A stretch of DNA of 5,416 bases, taken from positions 1-5,416 of the forward strand of contig JAZRKE010000047.1 of NCBI GenBank assembly GCA_045646145.1, read 5' to 3'. Positions 1 through 5,416 of the stretch are shown here, in pieces (positions within the stretch are counted from its first letter, which is position 1; the number at the start of each line of letters is the position of its first letter). The DNA is from SIG565 sp045646145. Its GTDB lineage: Bacteria; Bacillota; Clostridia; Oscillospirales; Acutalibacteraceae. The notes beneath the pieces are model-generated. The model was not told where the DNA came from. It saw nothing but the letters and a program-made list of their open reading frames with translations, and did no database searches. The position numbers were made by a program, and so were the translations under genes.

Positions 1-4
1 GCAT

Positions 5-26
5 AAAAATAAACCCCTTGAGGGGT
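5..26 (-). terminator. Possible intrinsic terminator of the leftward (DUF3048) transcript
   Basis: Read on the minus strand, the palindrome at 26-13 forms a short CCCC/GGGG stem followed at once by TTTATTTTTAT, the only one of the four hairpins in this region with a convincing T-rich tail. The hairpin at 105-93 is followed by ATTTTAC and could be a weaker site. The stem is only five pairs long, so termination strength is uncertain, and the distance from the stop codon (about 115 bases) is long. Confidence 0.45.
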
Positions 27-132
27 AGCCGGAAAAAGAAATGCAGTCGGCAAACCTTTTCGGCGCCCCTTTAGGGGTTTCGTCTGTAAAATGCCCTTGA
101 AGGGCTATTCAAGCCTCCGGCTTAGCCGGAGG
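13..132. repeat. Cluster of four short palindromes downstream of the DUF3048 gene
   Basis: This gene-free stretch contains four small inverted repeats: 13-26 (ACCCC-TTGA-GGGGT), 66-77 (CCCC-TTTA-GGGG), 93-105 (GCCCT-TGA-AGGGC) and 114-132 (an 8-bp stem CCTCCGGC/GCCGGAGG with a TTA loop). The first three share the same layout, a run of C, a short TT-containing loop and a run of G. All lie within 130 bases after the leftward gene's stop codon, so they would fall in its 3' untranslated RNA. No open reading frame with a ribosome binding site was seen here. They may be successive weak terminators, RNA-stabilising hairpins, or copies of a small palindromic repeat; the sequence does not decide. Confidence 0.6.
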
Positions 133-138
133 TCCTGA

Positions 139-1179
139 CTATTCGAATGTAATGGTAGCGTCGGTTTTGGCGAAGCAAACCCAACTGTTTCCAGCTTCAA
201 CAGAAAGCGTTGTACCGTCTTTTTTAGTGAAAATAAGCGGGTCTTTGGCCTGACCCTTCTTCCAATTGATTTCCTCATATTTACCGTTTACAATATAGTA
301 TCCGCTACCCGAGGTAAAGCTGATTTTTCGGTGAACCCCGTTGGGATAATATGTCATAGAGGTTTTAAGCACAAATACATTCTTAAAGGAATAGGCATCC
401 CCCGTAACAACGTCCTTGTTTGTAGCACTGCGGCTGGTCTTAATATATTTGCCCGAAGCGGCATCGTAGGTAAAATAAGATTTTGCAGTACCGCTGAAGG
501 CAACGGTTGCTTTATTTACCTCACCGCCCGAAAGGATAACGGTATTTGTTACGAAATTCTGCCAAGGCTTAGCCGCATCCTGAGTTAATTTCCACTTTTT
601 ATCGGATAAGGATTTGTAAAGCTTTTCTCCTGTTGTGTAAAGGTTTTGCCAGTTGGTAGATTTTCCGTATGTATGGCGCCAACCACAGTTATTAGTGCCA
701 ACAACGAAGTTGTCGGTACCGAGTGTTTTCATAACGGGTGCACAGTACACTTCGTCCCTACCGTGATGAACATAAATCGCGTTATGCGCGGTGGCCAACT
801 GAACAAATTGTTCTCGTGCCGAACGGATGTCTCCTATTTGCGGCGCCTTAGATATATCAGCAAAAACTGCCATAAGGCGTGTAATACCGCCTTCAACCTC
901 GGTTTCATAAACAATGTCAGCCGTTTGAACCCCTGCCTGTGCATTTTTTTGGGCAACCGAGTCGTTGTCTATCATAATTGCAACGGGACGGGCTGTAGCT
1001 TTATCGGGATTCAAATCACTCACACCGGTTAAAAAGTTTGTTATTGTAGTTGGCACAACCTCAACGGGAGTGTTTTCCATAATCGGATCCGATTCTTCCG
1101 GTGTTTGCTGTTTCGTGCAGCCGCAAAAAGCACCGCACAAGCATAAACATAAAATCAAAGATAAAGCCTTTTTAATCAT
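139..1179 (-). CDS. DUF3048 (YerB-like) domain lipoprotein
   Basis: The 346-residue product is a predicted exported lipoprotein. It begins with a basic MIKK followed by a hydrophobic, cysteine-rich signal segment ending in a lipobox-like F-C-G-C, with Cys21 as the likely lipidated residue, so the mature protein should be anchored outside the cytoplasmic membrane. Residues about 62-205 match the DUF3048 N-terminal domain as I know it: RPVAIMIDN at 64-72, ADIVYETEVEGGITRLMAVF at 87-106, IGDIRSAREQF at 115-125 and AIYVHHG at 134-140. Residues about 225-345 match the C-terminal domain, with YPNGVHRKISF, a Trp-Lys-Lys segment and a final SWVCF strand. Length is usual for the family, whose biochemical role is not established. 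The ATG at 1179 was chosen over one 33 bases upstream because AGGGGG lies 8 nt before it and the upstream ATG would sit at the predicted transcription start. It ends with TAG. Confidence 0.9.
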   Translation of the reverse strand: MIKKALSLILCLCLCGAFCGCTKQQTPEESDPIMENTPVEVVPTTITNFLTGVSDLNPDKATARPVAIMIDNDSVAQKNAQAGVQTADIVYETEVEGGITRLMAVFADISKAPQIGDIRSAREQFVQLATAHNAIYVHHGRDEVYCAPVMKTLGTDNFVVGTNNCGWRHTYGKSTNWQNLYTTGEKLYKSLSDKKWKLTQDAAKPWQNFVTNTVILSGGEVNKATVAFSGTAKSYFTYDAASGKYIKTSRSATNKDVVTGDAYSFKNVFVLKTSMTYYPNGVHRKISFTSGSGYYIVNGKYEEINWKKGQAKDPLIFTKKDGTTLSVEAGNSWVCFAKTDATITFE

Positions 1180-1217
1180 CCCAATATCCCCCTGAAAAGA
1201 TAGTAATTTCAAATGAT

Positions 1218-1246
1218 ATTATACTTTAAAAAAGGCCTTAATGCAA
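1218..1246 (-). promoter_or_regulatory. Sigma-A-type promoter of the DUF3048 lipoprotein gene
   Basis: On the minus strand there is a -35 TTGCAT (1246-1241), a 17-nt spacer and a perfect -10 TATAAT (1223-1218). Transcription would start near 1211, giving a leader of about 30 nt that carries the AGGGGG ribosome binding site at 1193-1188. It is divergent from, and close to, the tRNA promoter. Confidence 0.8.
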
Positions 1247-1283
1247 TAAAAATAAAAAGTTTTACAAAATAAAAATTTTCCTA

Positions 1284-1312
1284 TTGATTTTTGAAATGTT
1301 TTGTGGTATTAT
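1284..1312 (+). promoter_or_regulatory. Sigma-A-type promoter of tRNA-Arg
   Basis: A -35 TTGATT (1284-1289), a 17-nt spacer and a -10 TATTAT (1307-1312) are visible, the latter preceded by TGg, an extended -10 element. A/T-rich tracts just upstream (about 1246-1280) could act as an UP element, as is common for stable RNA genes. The start would fall near 1319, leaving a roughly 22-nt 5' leader before the tRNA. Confidence 0.8.
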
Positions 1313-1341
1313 AGTAAAACGCGAGGAAAAAGCCTCAAGAT

Positions 1342-1418
1342 GCGCTGATAGCTCAGCTGGATAGAGCGTCTGGCTACGGACCAGAAGGTCGGGAGTTCGA
1401 ATCTTCTTCAGCGCGCCA
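1342..1418 (+). tRNA. tRNA-Arg(ACG)
   Basis: A full 77-nt cloverleaf can be drawn. The acceptor stem GCGCTGA/TCAGCGC (1342-1348/1408-1414) is perfectly paired, the D-stem is GCTC/GAGC, and the anticodon stem TCTGG/CCAGA encloses loop CTACGGA. The anticodon is ACG (1376-1378), whose A34 is normally deaminated to inosine so that CGU, CGC and CGA arginine codons are read. The variable region is AGGTC, the T-loop is TTCGAAT, the discriminator is G and the CCA end is encoded (1416-1418). The T-stem GGGAG/CTTCT contains two G-U wobble pairs. It is a single-gene unit with its own promoter and terminator. Its last 20 nt, from within the T-loop to CCA, are repeated exactly 158 bp downstream. Confidence 0.97.
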
Positions 1419-1476
1419 AATAAACAGTTACACCTTCAGGTGTGGCTGTTTATTTTTTTAGTAGAAGATTCGAACA
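1399..1476 (+). repeat. 78-bp direct repeat, copy 1 (tRNA 3' end, terminator, inverted T-arm)
   Basis: Every base is identical to 1557-1634. The unit runs from the middle of the tRNA T-loop through the CCA end (20 nt), the whole terminator hairpin and T-tract, and then AGAAGATTCGAAC at 1463-1475. That last piece is a 13-base perfect inverted copy of tRNA positions 1395-1407. A repeat beginning in a T-loop and running to the tRNA 3' end resembles the attachment cores used by tyrosine integrases, but only 80 bp separates the copies and no integrase is present. Confidence 0.95.
1418..1459 (+). terminator. Intrinsic terminator of tRNA-Arg (copy 1)
   Basis: A long hairpin starts directly at the tRNA 3' end. 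AAATAAACAG pairs with CTGTTTATTT (10 bp), two T/G positions can wobble-pair, and ACACC pairs with GGTGT around a TTCA loop, giving about 17 pairs. Seven T residues (1453-1459) follow. It lies within the 78-bp direct repeat and has an identical second copy downstream. Confidence 0.92.
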
Positions 1477-1556
1477 GGAGGGAGCGAAGCGGAAGAAAAC
1501 AGTCCGGTGGACTGTTTTTGCCGACGCGTGCCTGAGAGTCGCGTAAGCGACGGCGG
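1477..1556 (+). other. 80-bp palindromic insert between the two tRNA-end repeats
   Basis: This spacer contains no open reading frame of note. It starts with GGAGGGAGCGAAGCGG and holds two clear hairpins. One is a perfect 10-bp stem AAAACAGTCC/GGACTGTTTT with a GGT loop (1496-1518), ending in five T residues (1515-1519), so it could also act as a terminator. The other is GTCGC/GCGAC around a GTAA loop (1538-1551), a GNRA-type tetraloop in RNA; GCC at 1520-1522 may pair with GGC at 1552-1554 around it. It is more GC-rich than the surrounding intergenic DNA. Together with the inverted 9-mers AGAAGATTC (1463-1471) and GAATCTTCT (1557-1565) at its edges, it resembles a small non-coding palindromic repeat element. 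I cannot name its family. Confidence 0.6.
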
Positions 1557-1634
1557 GAATCTTCTTCAGCGCGCCAAATAAACAGTTACACCTTCAGGTG
1601 TGGCTGTTTATTTTTTTAGTAGAAGATTCGAACA
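1557..1634 (+). repeat. 78-bp direct repeat, copy 2 (partial tRNA 3' end duplicate)
   Basis: This is the exact second copy of 1399-1476. Its first 20 nt (1557-1576) reproduce the tRNA-Arg 3' end including CCA, but no 5' half (acceptor, D-arm or anticodon arm) lies in front, so it is not a functional tRNA gene. Identity stops sharply: the base before differs (C in copy 1, G in copy 2), as do the bases after 1476 and 1634. Confidence 0.95.
1576..1617 (+). terminator. Duplicate intrinsic terminator (copy 2)
   Basis: This is an identical copy of the tRNA terminator, a roughly 17-pair hairpin with TTCA loop followed by seven T residues (1611-1617). It would stop transcripts that escape the first terminator and insulates the ABC operon from tRNA transcription. 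Confidence 0.85.
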
Positions 1635-1716
1635 TTGGGCGCTATGATATGGGCGCATTTTGAAAAAAACGATGGTATATTATATGTTTGTTTTAATAAA
1701 ATTCACAATTTACCCC

Positions 1717-1745
1717 TTGAACACTAATTTTTAAAGAGGTATAAT
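1717..1745 (+). promoter_or_regulatory. Sigma-A-type promoter of the ABC exporter operon
   Basis: A -35 TTGAAC (1717-1722), a 17-nt spacer and a perfect -10 TATAAT (1740-1745) are present. The start would be near 1752, giving a leader of about 20 nt. The -10 lies inside a 10-bp perfect palindrome, TATAATTATA (1740-1749), which might be an operator half but is equally explained by A/T richness. No regulator gene is adjacent. The stretch 1635-1716 upstream holds nothing recognisable. Confidence 0.8.
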
Positions 1746-1771
1746 TATATAAATGTTAAATTCAGGAAGGA

Positions 1772-3523
1772 ATGTCAAAATTGTTCAAAAAGCTCTTAGG
1801 AAGTGTGCGAGAATATAAAAAGCCCACGATTTTCACCTTGGTTCTCATTATCGGTGAGGTTATTCTCGAATGTCTGATACCTTTTTTAACCGCCGACCTT
1901 ATCAATCAGATAAAAAGCGGCGTTCCAATGAGTGAGGTAATAAACACAGGAGTAATTTTGGTTGTTATGGCGGTCTGTTCACTCGCTTGCGGCGGCATTG
2001 CCGGCCTTACCTGTGCGAAAGCTTCTGCAGGATTTGCCAAAAATTTAAGACATGATGTATTTTCAAAGATTCAGGATTTTTCATTTTCTAATATTGATAA
2101 ATTTTCGTCTTCTTCTTTGGTTACCCGTCTTACCACCGATATTTCGCACGTGCAGATGTCCTATATGATGATTATACGAACCGCAATCAGAAGCCCTTTA
2201 ATGCTTACCTTCTCAATTATTATGGCATACACAATGGGCGGTGCACTCGCGACATCCTTTGTGGTTATTGTGCCGTTTTTAGCATTCGGTCTTTTTATGG
2301 TGGGCAAGAAAGCTATGCCAGCATTCAGACGCGTCTTTAAAAAATATGACCGTTTGAACGAATCGATTGAAGAAAATGTTCGAGCTATGCGCGTCGTTAA
2401 GGGTTTTTCGCGTGAGGACTATGAGAAAAATAAATTTGCTTCTGCTGCTGATGATATTTGCAGAGATTTCACAAAGGCCGAGCGTATTGTTGCCTTTAAC
2501 CAGCCGCTTATGCAGCTGTGCCTTTATTTTAATATGGCATTCGTACTGATTGTAGGCTCAAAAATTATAATATCCACCAAAGCTGCATTTATAGATGTGG
2601 GTCAGCTTTCGGCTATGCTTACTTACGGTATGCAGATACTGATGTCTCTTATGATGCTCTCGATGATTTATGTTATGATTACAATGTCACTTGAGGCTAT
2701 GCGCAGAATCAGCGAGGTGCTTTCTGAAGAATCTACCATTAAAAATCCCGAAAAACCGATTTACAACGTTGTTGATGGCTCGGTCCGTTTCCAAAATGTT
2801 AACTTTAAGTATAGCGAAACCGCTAAAACTGACGCGCTGCAAGGAATTAATCTTGATATAAAATCGGGTATGACGGTCGGCATAATCGGCGGAACAGGCT
2901 CGAGTAAGACAACACTCGTTCAGCTTATTTCCCGTCTTTACGATGTAAGCGAGGGTGCTGTTTTGGTGGGAAATGAGGATGTACGCTGCTATGATATAAC
3001 GGCGCTCAGAAATGCCGTTGCCTTTGTGTTGCAGAAAAACCTTATTTTCTCAGGTACCATTGCCGAAAATCTACGTTGGGGTAATGAAAATGCCACCGAT
3101 GAGGAATTAACAGAAGCCTGCAGGCTTGCTCAGGCAGATGAGTTTATAAATTCTTTCCCCGATGGCTATAATACTATGATAGAACAGGGCGGTACAAATG
3201 TTTCGGGCGGACAAAAGCAACGCCTGTGTATTGCACGTGCACTGCTAAAAAAACCGAAAATTCTTATTCTGGATGACTCTACAAGCGCGGTTGACACCAA
3301 GACCGATGCATTAATACGCGCAGGCTTTAAAAAGTATATCCCCGAAACCACAAAGATTATAATTGCTCAGCGAATAGCCTCTGTAGAGGATGCGGATATG
3401 ATTATTGTTATGGACGGCGGCAGGGTTTCGGCTGTCGGTACACACACTGAGTTACTTAAGACCTCCGATATTTACAAAGAGGTATATGAACAACAGACAA
3501 ACGGAGGGGATAATAATGAGTAA
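1772..3523 (+). CDS. Heterodimeric ABC exporter subunit with degenerate ATP site
   Basis: This 583-residue half-transporter should pair with the next gene product as an ATP-driven exporter in the cytoplasmic membrane. Residues about 15-305 form the ABC type-1 membrane domain, with roughly six hydrophobic helices (near 18-40, 58-80, 131-152, 157-178, 247-268 and 283-305). Residues about 335-575 form the nucleotide-binding domain: Walker A GGTGSSKTT (373-381), Q-loop Gln421, signature VSGGQ (477-481), Walker B ILILD followed by Asp502, D-loop SAVD (505-508) and switch AQR with Gln533. Asp502 replaces the catalytic Glu, Gln533 replaces the switch His, and Ser378 replaces a Walker A Gly, marking the catalytically weak subunit as in TM287 or BmrC. 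The substrate is unknown. The ATG at 1772 has AGGAAGG only one base away. A TTG at 1781, three codons in, is an alternative start. It overlaps the next gene by 8 bases. Confidence 0.95.
   Translation: MSKLFKKLLGSVREYKKPTIFTLVLIIGEVILECLIPFLTADLINQIKSGVPMSEVINTGVILVVMAVCSLACGGIAGLTCAKASAGFAKNLRHDVFSKIQDFSFSNIDKFSSSSLVTRLTTDISHVQMSYMMIIRTAIRSPLMLTFSIIMAYTMGGALATSFVVIVPFLAFGLFMVGKKAMPAFRRVFKKYDRLNESIEENVRAMRVVKGFSREDYEKNKFASAADDICRDFTKAERIVAFNQPLMQLCLYFNMAFVLIVGSKIIISTKAAFIDVGQLSAMLTYGMQILMSLMMLSMIYVMITMSLEAMRRISEVLSEESTIKNPEKPIYNVVDGSVRFQNVNFKYSETAKTDALQGINLDIKSGMTVGIIGGTGSSKTTLVQLISRLYDVSEGAVLVGNEDVRCYDITALRNAVAFVLQKNLIFSGTIAENLRWGNENATDEELTEACRLAQADEFINSFPDGYNTMIEQGGTNVSGGQKQRLCIARALLKKPKILILDDSTSAVDTKTDALIRAGFKKYIPETTKIIIAQRIASVEDADMIIVMDGGRVSAVGTHTELLKTSDIYKEVYEQQTNGGDNNE
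3503..3509 (+). promoter_or_regulatory. Ribosome binding site for the second ABC subunit, inside the first gene
   Basis: GGAGGGG lies in the last codons of the upstream gene, 6 nt before the ATG at 3516. With the 8-base overlap of the two reading frames, this indicates translational coupling and near-equal synthesis of the two subunits. Confidence 0.85.
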
Positions 3524-5416
3524 AATGGCTATGCGCGCTCCTAAAGGGCCTATGGGTAAGGCAAAAAAAGGAACACTGCCCAGAGTTATAAAAATGCTTT
3601 TCAAGTTTTATCCCGTTTTAGCACCGGTTACGGTTTGCTGCATACTTTTTGCAGCCGTAACTGCATCAATTCCTCCAATCTTTTTACAGAAAGTTATAGC
3701 GGCAATAGAGGATTGGACACTCTCGGGAGATTGGGCGTCGGCTTCAAAAGAAATAATCCCAAAGGTATTAATACTTATTAGTTTCTATCTTGTTTCGATT
3801 TGTGCCATAGTAACGCAAACTCAGTTAATGGCGTATATGACTCAGGGATTTTTAAATAAGATGCGCCAGGCGGCATTCAGCGGAATGCAGAATTTACCCA
3901 TTAAATATTTTGACACCAATAAGCACGGCGACATTATGAGTGTTTACACTAACGATATCGATACACTGCGTCAGCTCGTATCTCAGGCATTCCCCAGCCT
4001 TTTGCAGTCGGCAACCATAGTGGTTTGTGTACTTGGAGTAATGCTTTATTATAGTGCTCTTATGACCCTTATAGTGCTTTTGGGCGTTATTCTTATGATT
4101 TTTGTTTCAAAAACTATAGGCGGCGGCAGTGCAAAATACTTTATGCGTCAGCAAAAATCTCTTGGAAAAACCGAGGGCTTTATTCAGGAAATGATGACAG
4201 GTCAAAAAGTTGTTAAGGTCTTCTGCCATGAGGAACATTGTAAAGAAGATTTTGATAAAATAAACAATCGGCTTTTTGAGGATGCGTGGCGGGCTCATGC
4301 CTATGCCAATACCTTAGGTCCCATTATTCAGAATATAGGTAATATCCTCTATGTTCTCGTTGCCGTTATGGGTGGAGTTTTTCTACTTACCGATATACCA
4401 AATGTAAGCATTTCTGGTATGGCATTTGAAATTAGCATTATTATACCGTTTCTTAATATGGCAAAGCAGTTTACGGGCAACATAAATCAGGCGTCGCAAC
4501 AGATTAACTCGGTTGTTATGGGTATGGCAGGCGCCTCAAGAGTATTCGATATAATCGACGCTCAGCCTGAGGCAGACGACGGTTATGTAACCCTTGTAAA
4601 TGCTCAAATTGATGAGAACGGAAATATTACCGAAACCGATAAACGCACAGGCAAATGGGCTTGGAAGCATCCGCATTCAGACGGCACATTGACCTATACC
4701 GAACTTAAAGGCGATGTCCGTATGACCGATGTTGATTTCGCTTATGAAGAGGGTAAGGATGTGCTTCACAATGTAACGGTTTATGCCGAGCCCGGTCAGC
4801 AGGTGGCTTTTGTGGGCGCTACAGGTGCGGGCAAAACCACCATCACAAACCTTATTAACCGTTTTTACGATATTGCGGACGGTAAAATCCGGTATGACGG
4901 AATTAATATCAATAAAATTAAAAAATCTGATCTTCGCCGTTCGCTCGGAATAGTGCTTCAGGAAACAAACCACTTTACAGGTACGGTTATGGATAACATC
5001 CGTTATGGAAAGCTAGATGCTACCGATGAAGATTGTATTGAAGCGGCTCGCCTTTCGGGTGCGGACAGCTTTATTACAAGGCTGCCCGATGGTTATAACA
5101 CAATGCTTACGGGTAACGGTTCAAATCTATCTCAGGGGCAGCGTCAGTTAATAGCAATAGCACGTGCGGCAGTCGCCGACCCGCCGGTTATGATACTTGA
5201 CGAGGCAACCTCCTCCATAGATACCAGAACCGAGGCGATAGTTCAAAGGGGTATGGATAAACTGATGGAGGGCAGGACGGTGTTTGTTATTGCCCACCGC
5301 CTCTCAACCGTTAAAAATTCCGATGTTATAATGGTGCTTGATAAGGGCAGAATTATTGAACGCGGTAACCACGAAAAATTAATTTCCGAAAAAGGAACCT
5401 ATTATCGCCTGTACAC
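3516..5416 (+). CDS. Heterodimeric ABC exporter subunit with catalytic ATP site (3' end cut by window)
   Basis: The frame stays open from ATG 3516 to the window edge, giving 633 residues. The last ones (GTYYRLY) look like the usual C-terminus, so little is missing. A basic N-terminal tail (MSKMAMRAPKGPMGKAKK) precedes the ABC type-1 membrane domain (about 25-335). The nucleotide-binding domain (about 398-633) has Walker A GATGAGKTT (434-442), Q-loop Gln482, signature LSQGQ (538-542), Walker B MILDE with catalytic Glu563, and switch AHR with His594. Walker A, Glu and His are all intact, so this is the hydrolysing partner, while its altered signature faces the partner's degenerate site, the TM288/BmrD pattern. 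About 47 residues separate RVFDIID from the first NBD strand, including GKWAWKHPH, longer than a usual linker. The substrate is unknown; multidrug export is only a family-level guess. Confidence 0.94.
   Translation, partial: MSKMAMRAPKGPMGKAKKGTLPRVIKMLFKFYPVLAPVTVCCILFAAVTASIPPIFLQKVIAAIEDWTLSGDWASASKEIIPKVLILISFYLVSICAIVTQTQLMAYMTQGFLNKMRQAAFSGMQNLPIKYFDTNKHGDIMSVYTNDIDTLRQLVSQAFPSLLQSATIVVCVLGVMLYYSALMTLIVLLGVILMIFVSKTIGGGSAKYFMRQQKSLGKTEGFIQEMMTGQKVVKVFCHEEHCKEDFDKINNRLFEDAWRAHAYANTLGPIIQNIGNILYVLVAVMGGVFLLTDIPNVSISGMAFEISIIIPFLNMAKQFTGNINQASQQINSVVMGMAGASRVFDIIDAQPEADDGYVTLVNAQIDENGNITETDKRTGKWAWKHPHSDGTLTYTELKGDVRMTDVDFAYEEGKDVLHNVTVYAEPGQQVAFVGATGAGKTTITNLINRFYDIADGKIRYDGININKIKKSDLRRSLGIVLQETNHFTGTVMDNIRYGKLDATDEDCIEAARLSGADSFITRLPDGYNTMLTGNGSNLSQGQRQLIAIARAAVADPPVMILDEATSSIDTRTEAIVQRGMDKLMEGRTVFVIAHRLSTVKNSDVIMVLDKGRIIERGNHEKLISEKGTYYRLY

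Overview
The window looks like a chromosomal segment of a low-to-moderate-GC Bacillota, most likely a gut-type Clostridia (Oscillospirales/Eubacteriales-like). The evidence is strong purine-rich Shine-Dalgarno sites, textbook sigma-A promoters, a DUF3048 (YerB-type) lipoprotein, a tRNA-Arg(ACG) with an encoded CCA, and a clostridial-type heterodimeric ABC exporter. Genus cannot be assigned from what is here.

Layout. Positions 1-138 hold no gene, only four short GC-rich palindromes lying downstream of the leftward gene; the last is followed by a T-rich tail and may terminate it. Positions 139-1179 (minus) encode a DUF3048-family lipoprotein, with a clear promoter at 1218-1246. Diverging from it, a promoter at 1284-1312 drives tRNA-Arg(ACG) at 1342-1418, followed by a strong intrinsic terminator. 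Positions 1419-1771 contain no protein gene. They contain an exact 78-bp direct repeat (1399-1476 and 1557-1634) carrying the last 20 nt of the tRNA, its terminator and an inverted copy of the tRNA T-arm, separated by an 80-bp palindromic insert. This is the most unusual structure in the window.

From 1717 a second promoter leads into an operon of two overlapping ABC half-transporter genes: 1772-3523 (complete, 583 aa) and 3516 to beyond the window end (633 codons visible). The first subunit has a degenerate ATP site (Asp for the catalytic Glu, Gln for the switch His, Ser for a Walker A Gly). The second has intact Walker A, Walker B Glu and switch His but an LSQGQ signature. These complement each other as expected for an asymmetric TM287/288- or BmrCD-type heterodimeric exporter. 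The transported substrate cannot be read from the sequence, and no regulator gene lies in the window.

The lipoprotein, tRNA and exporter are separate transcription units with no evident shared pathway. I do not see a clear new multi-gene system. The tRNA-linked repeat is the best candidate for something poorly described.
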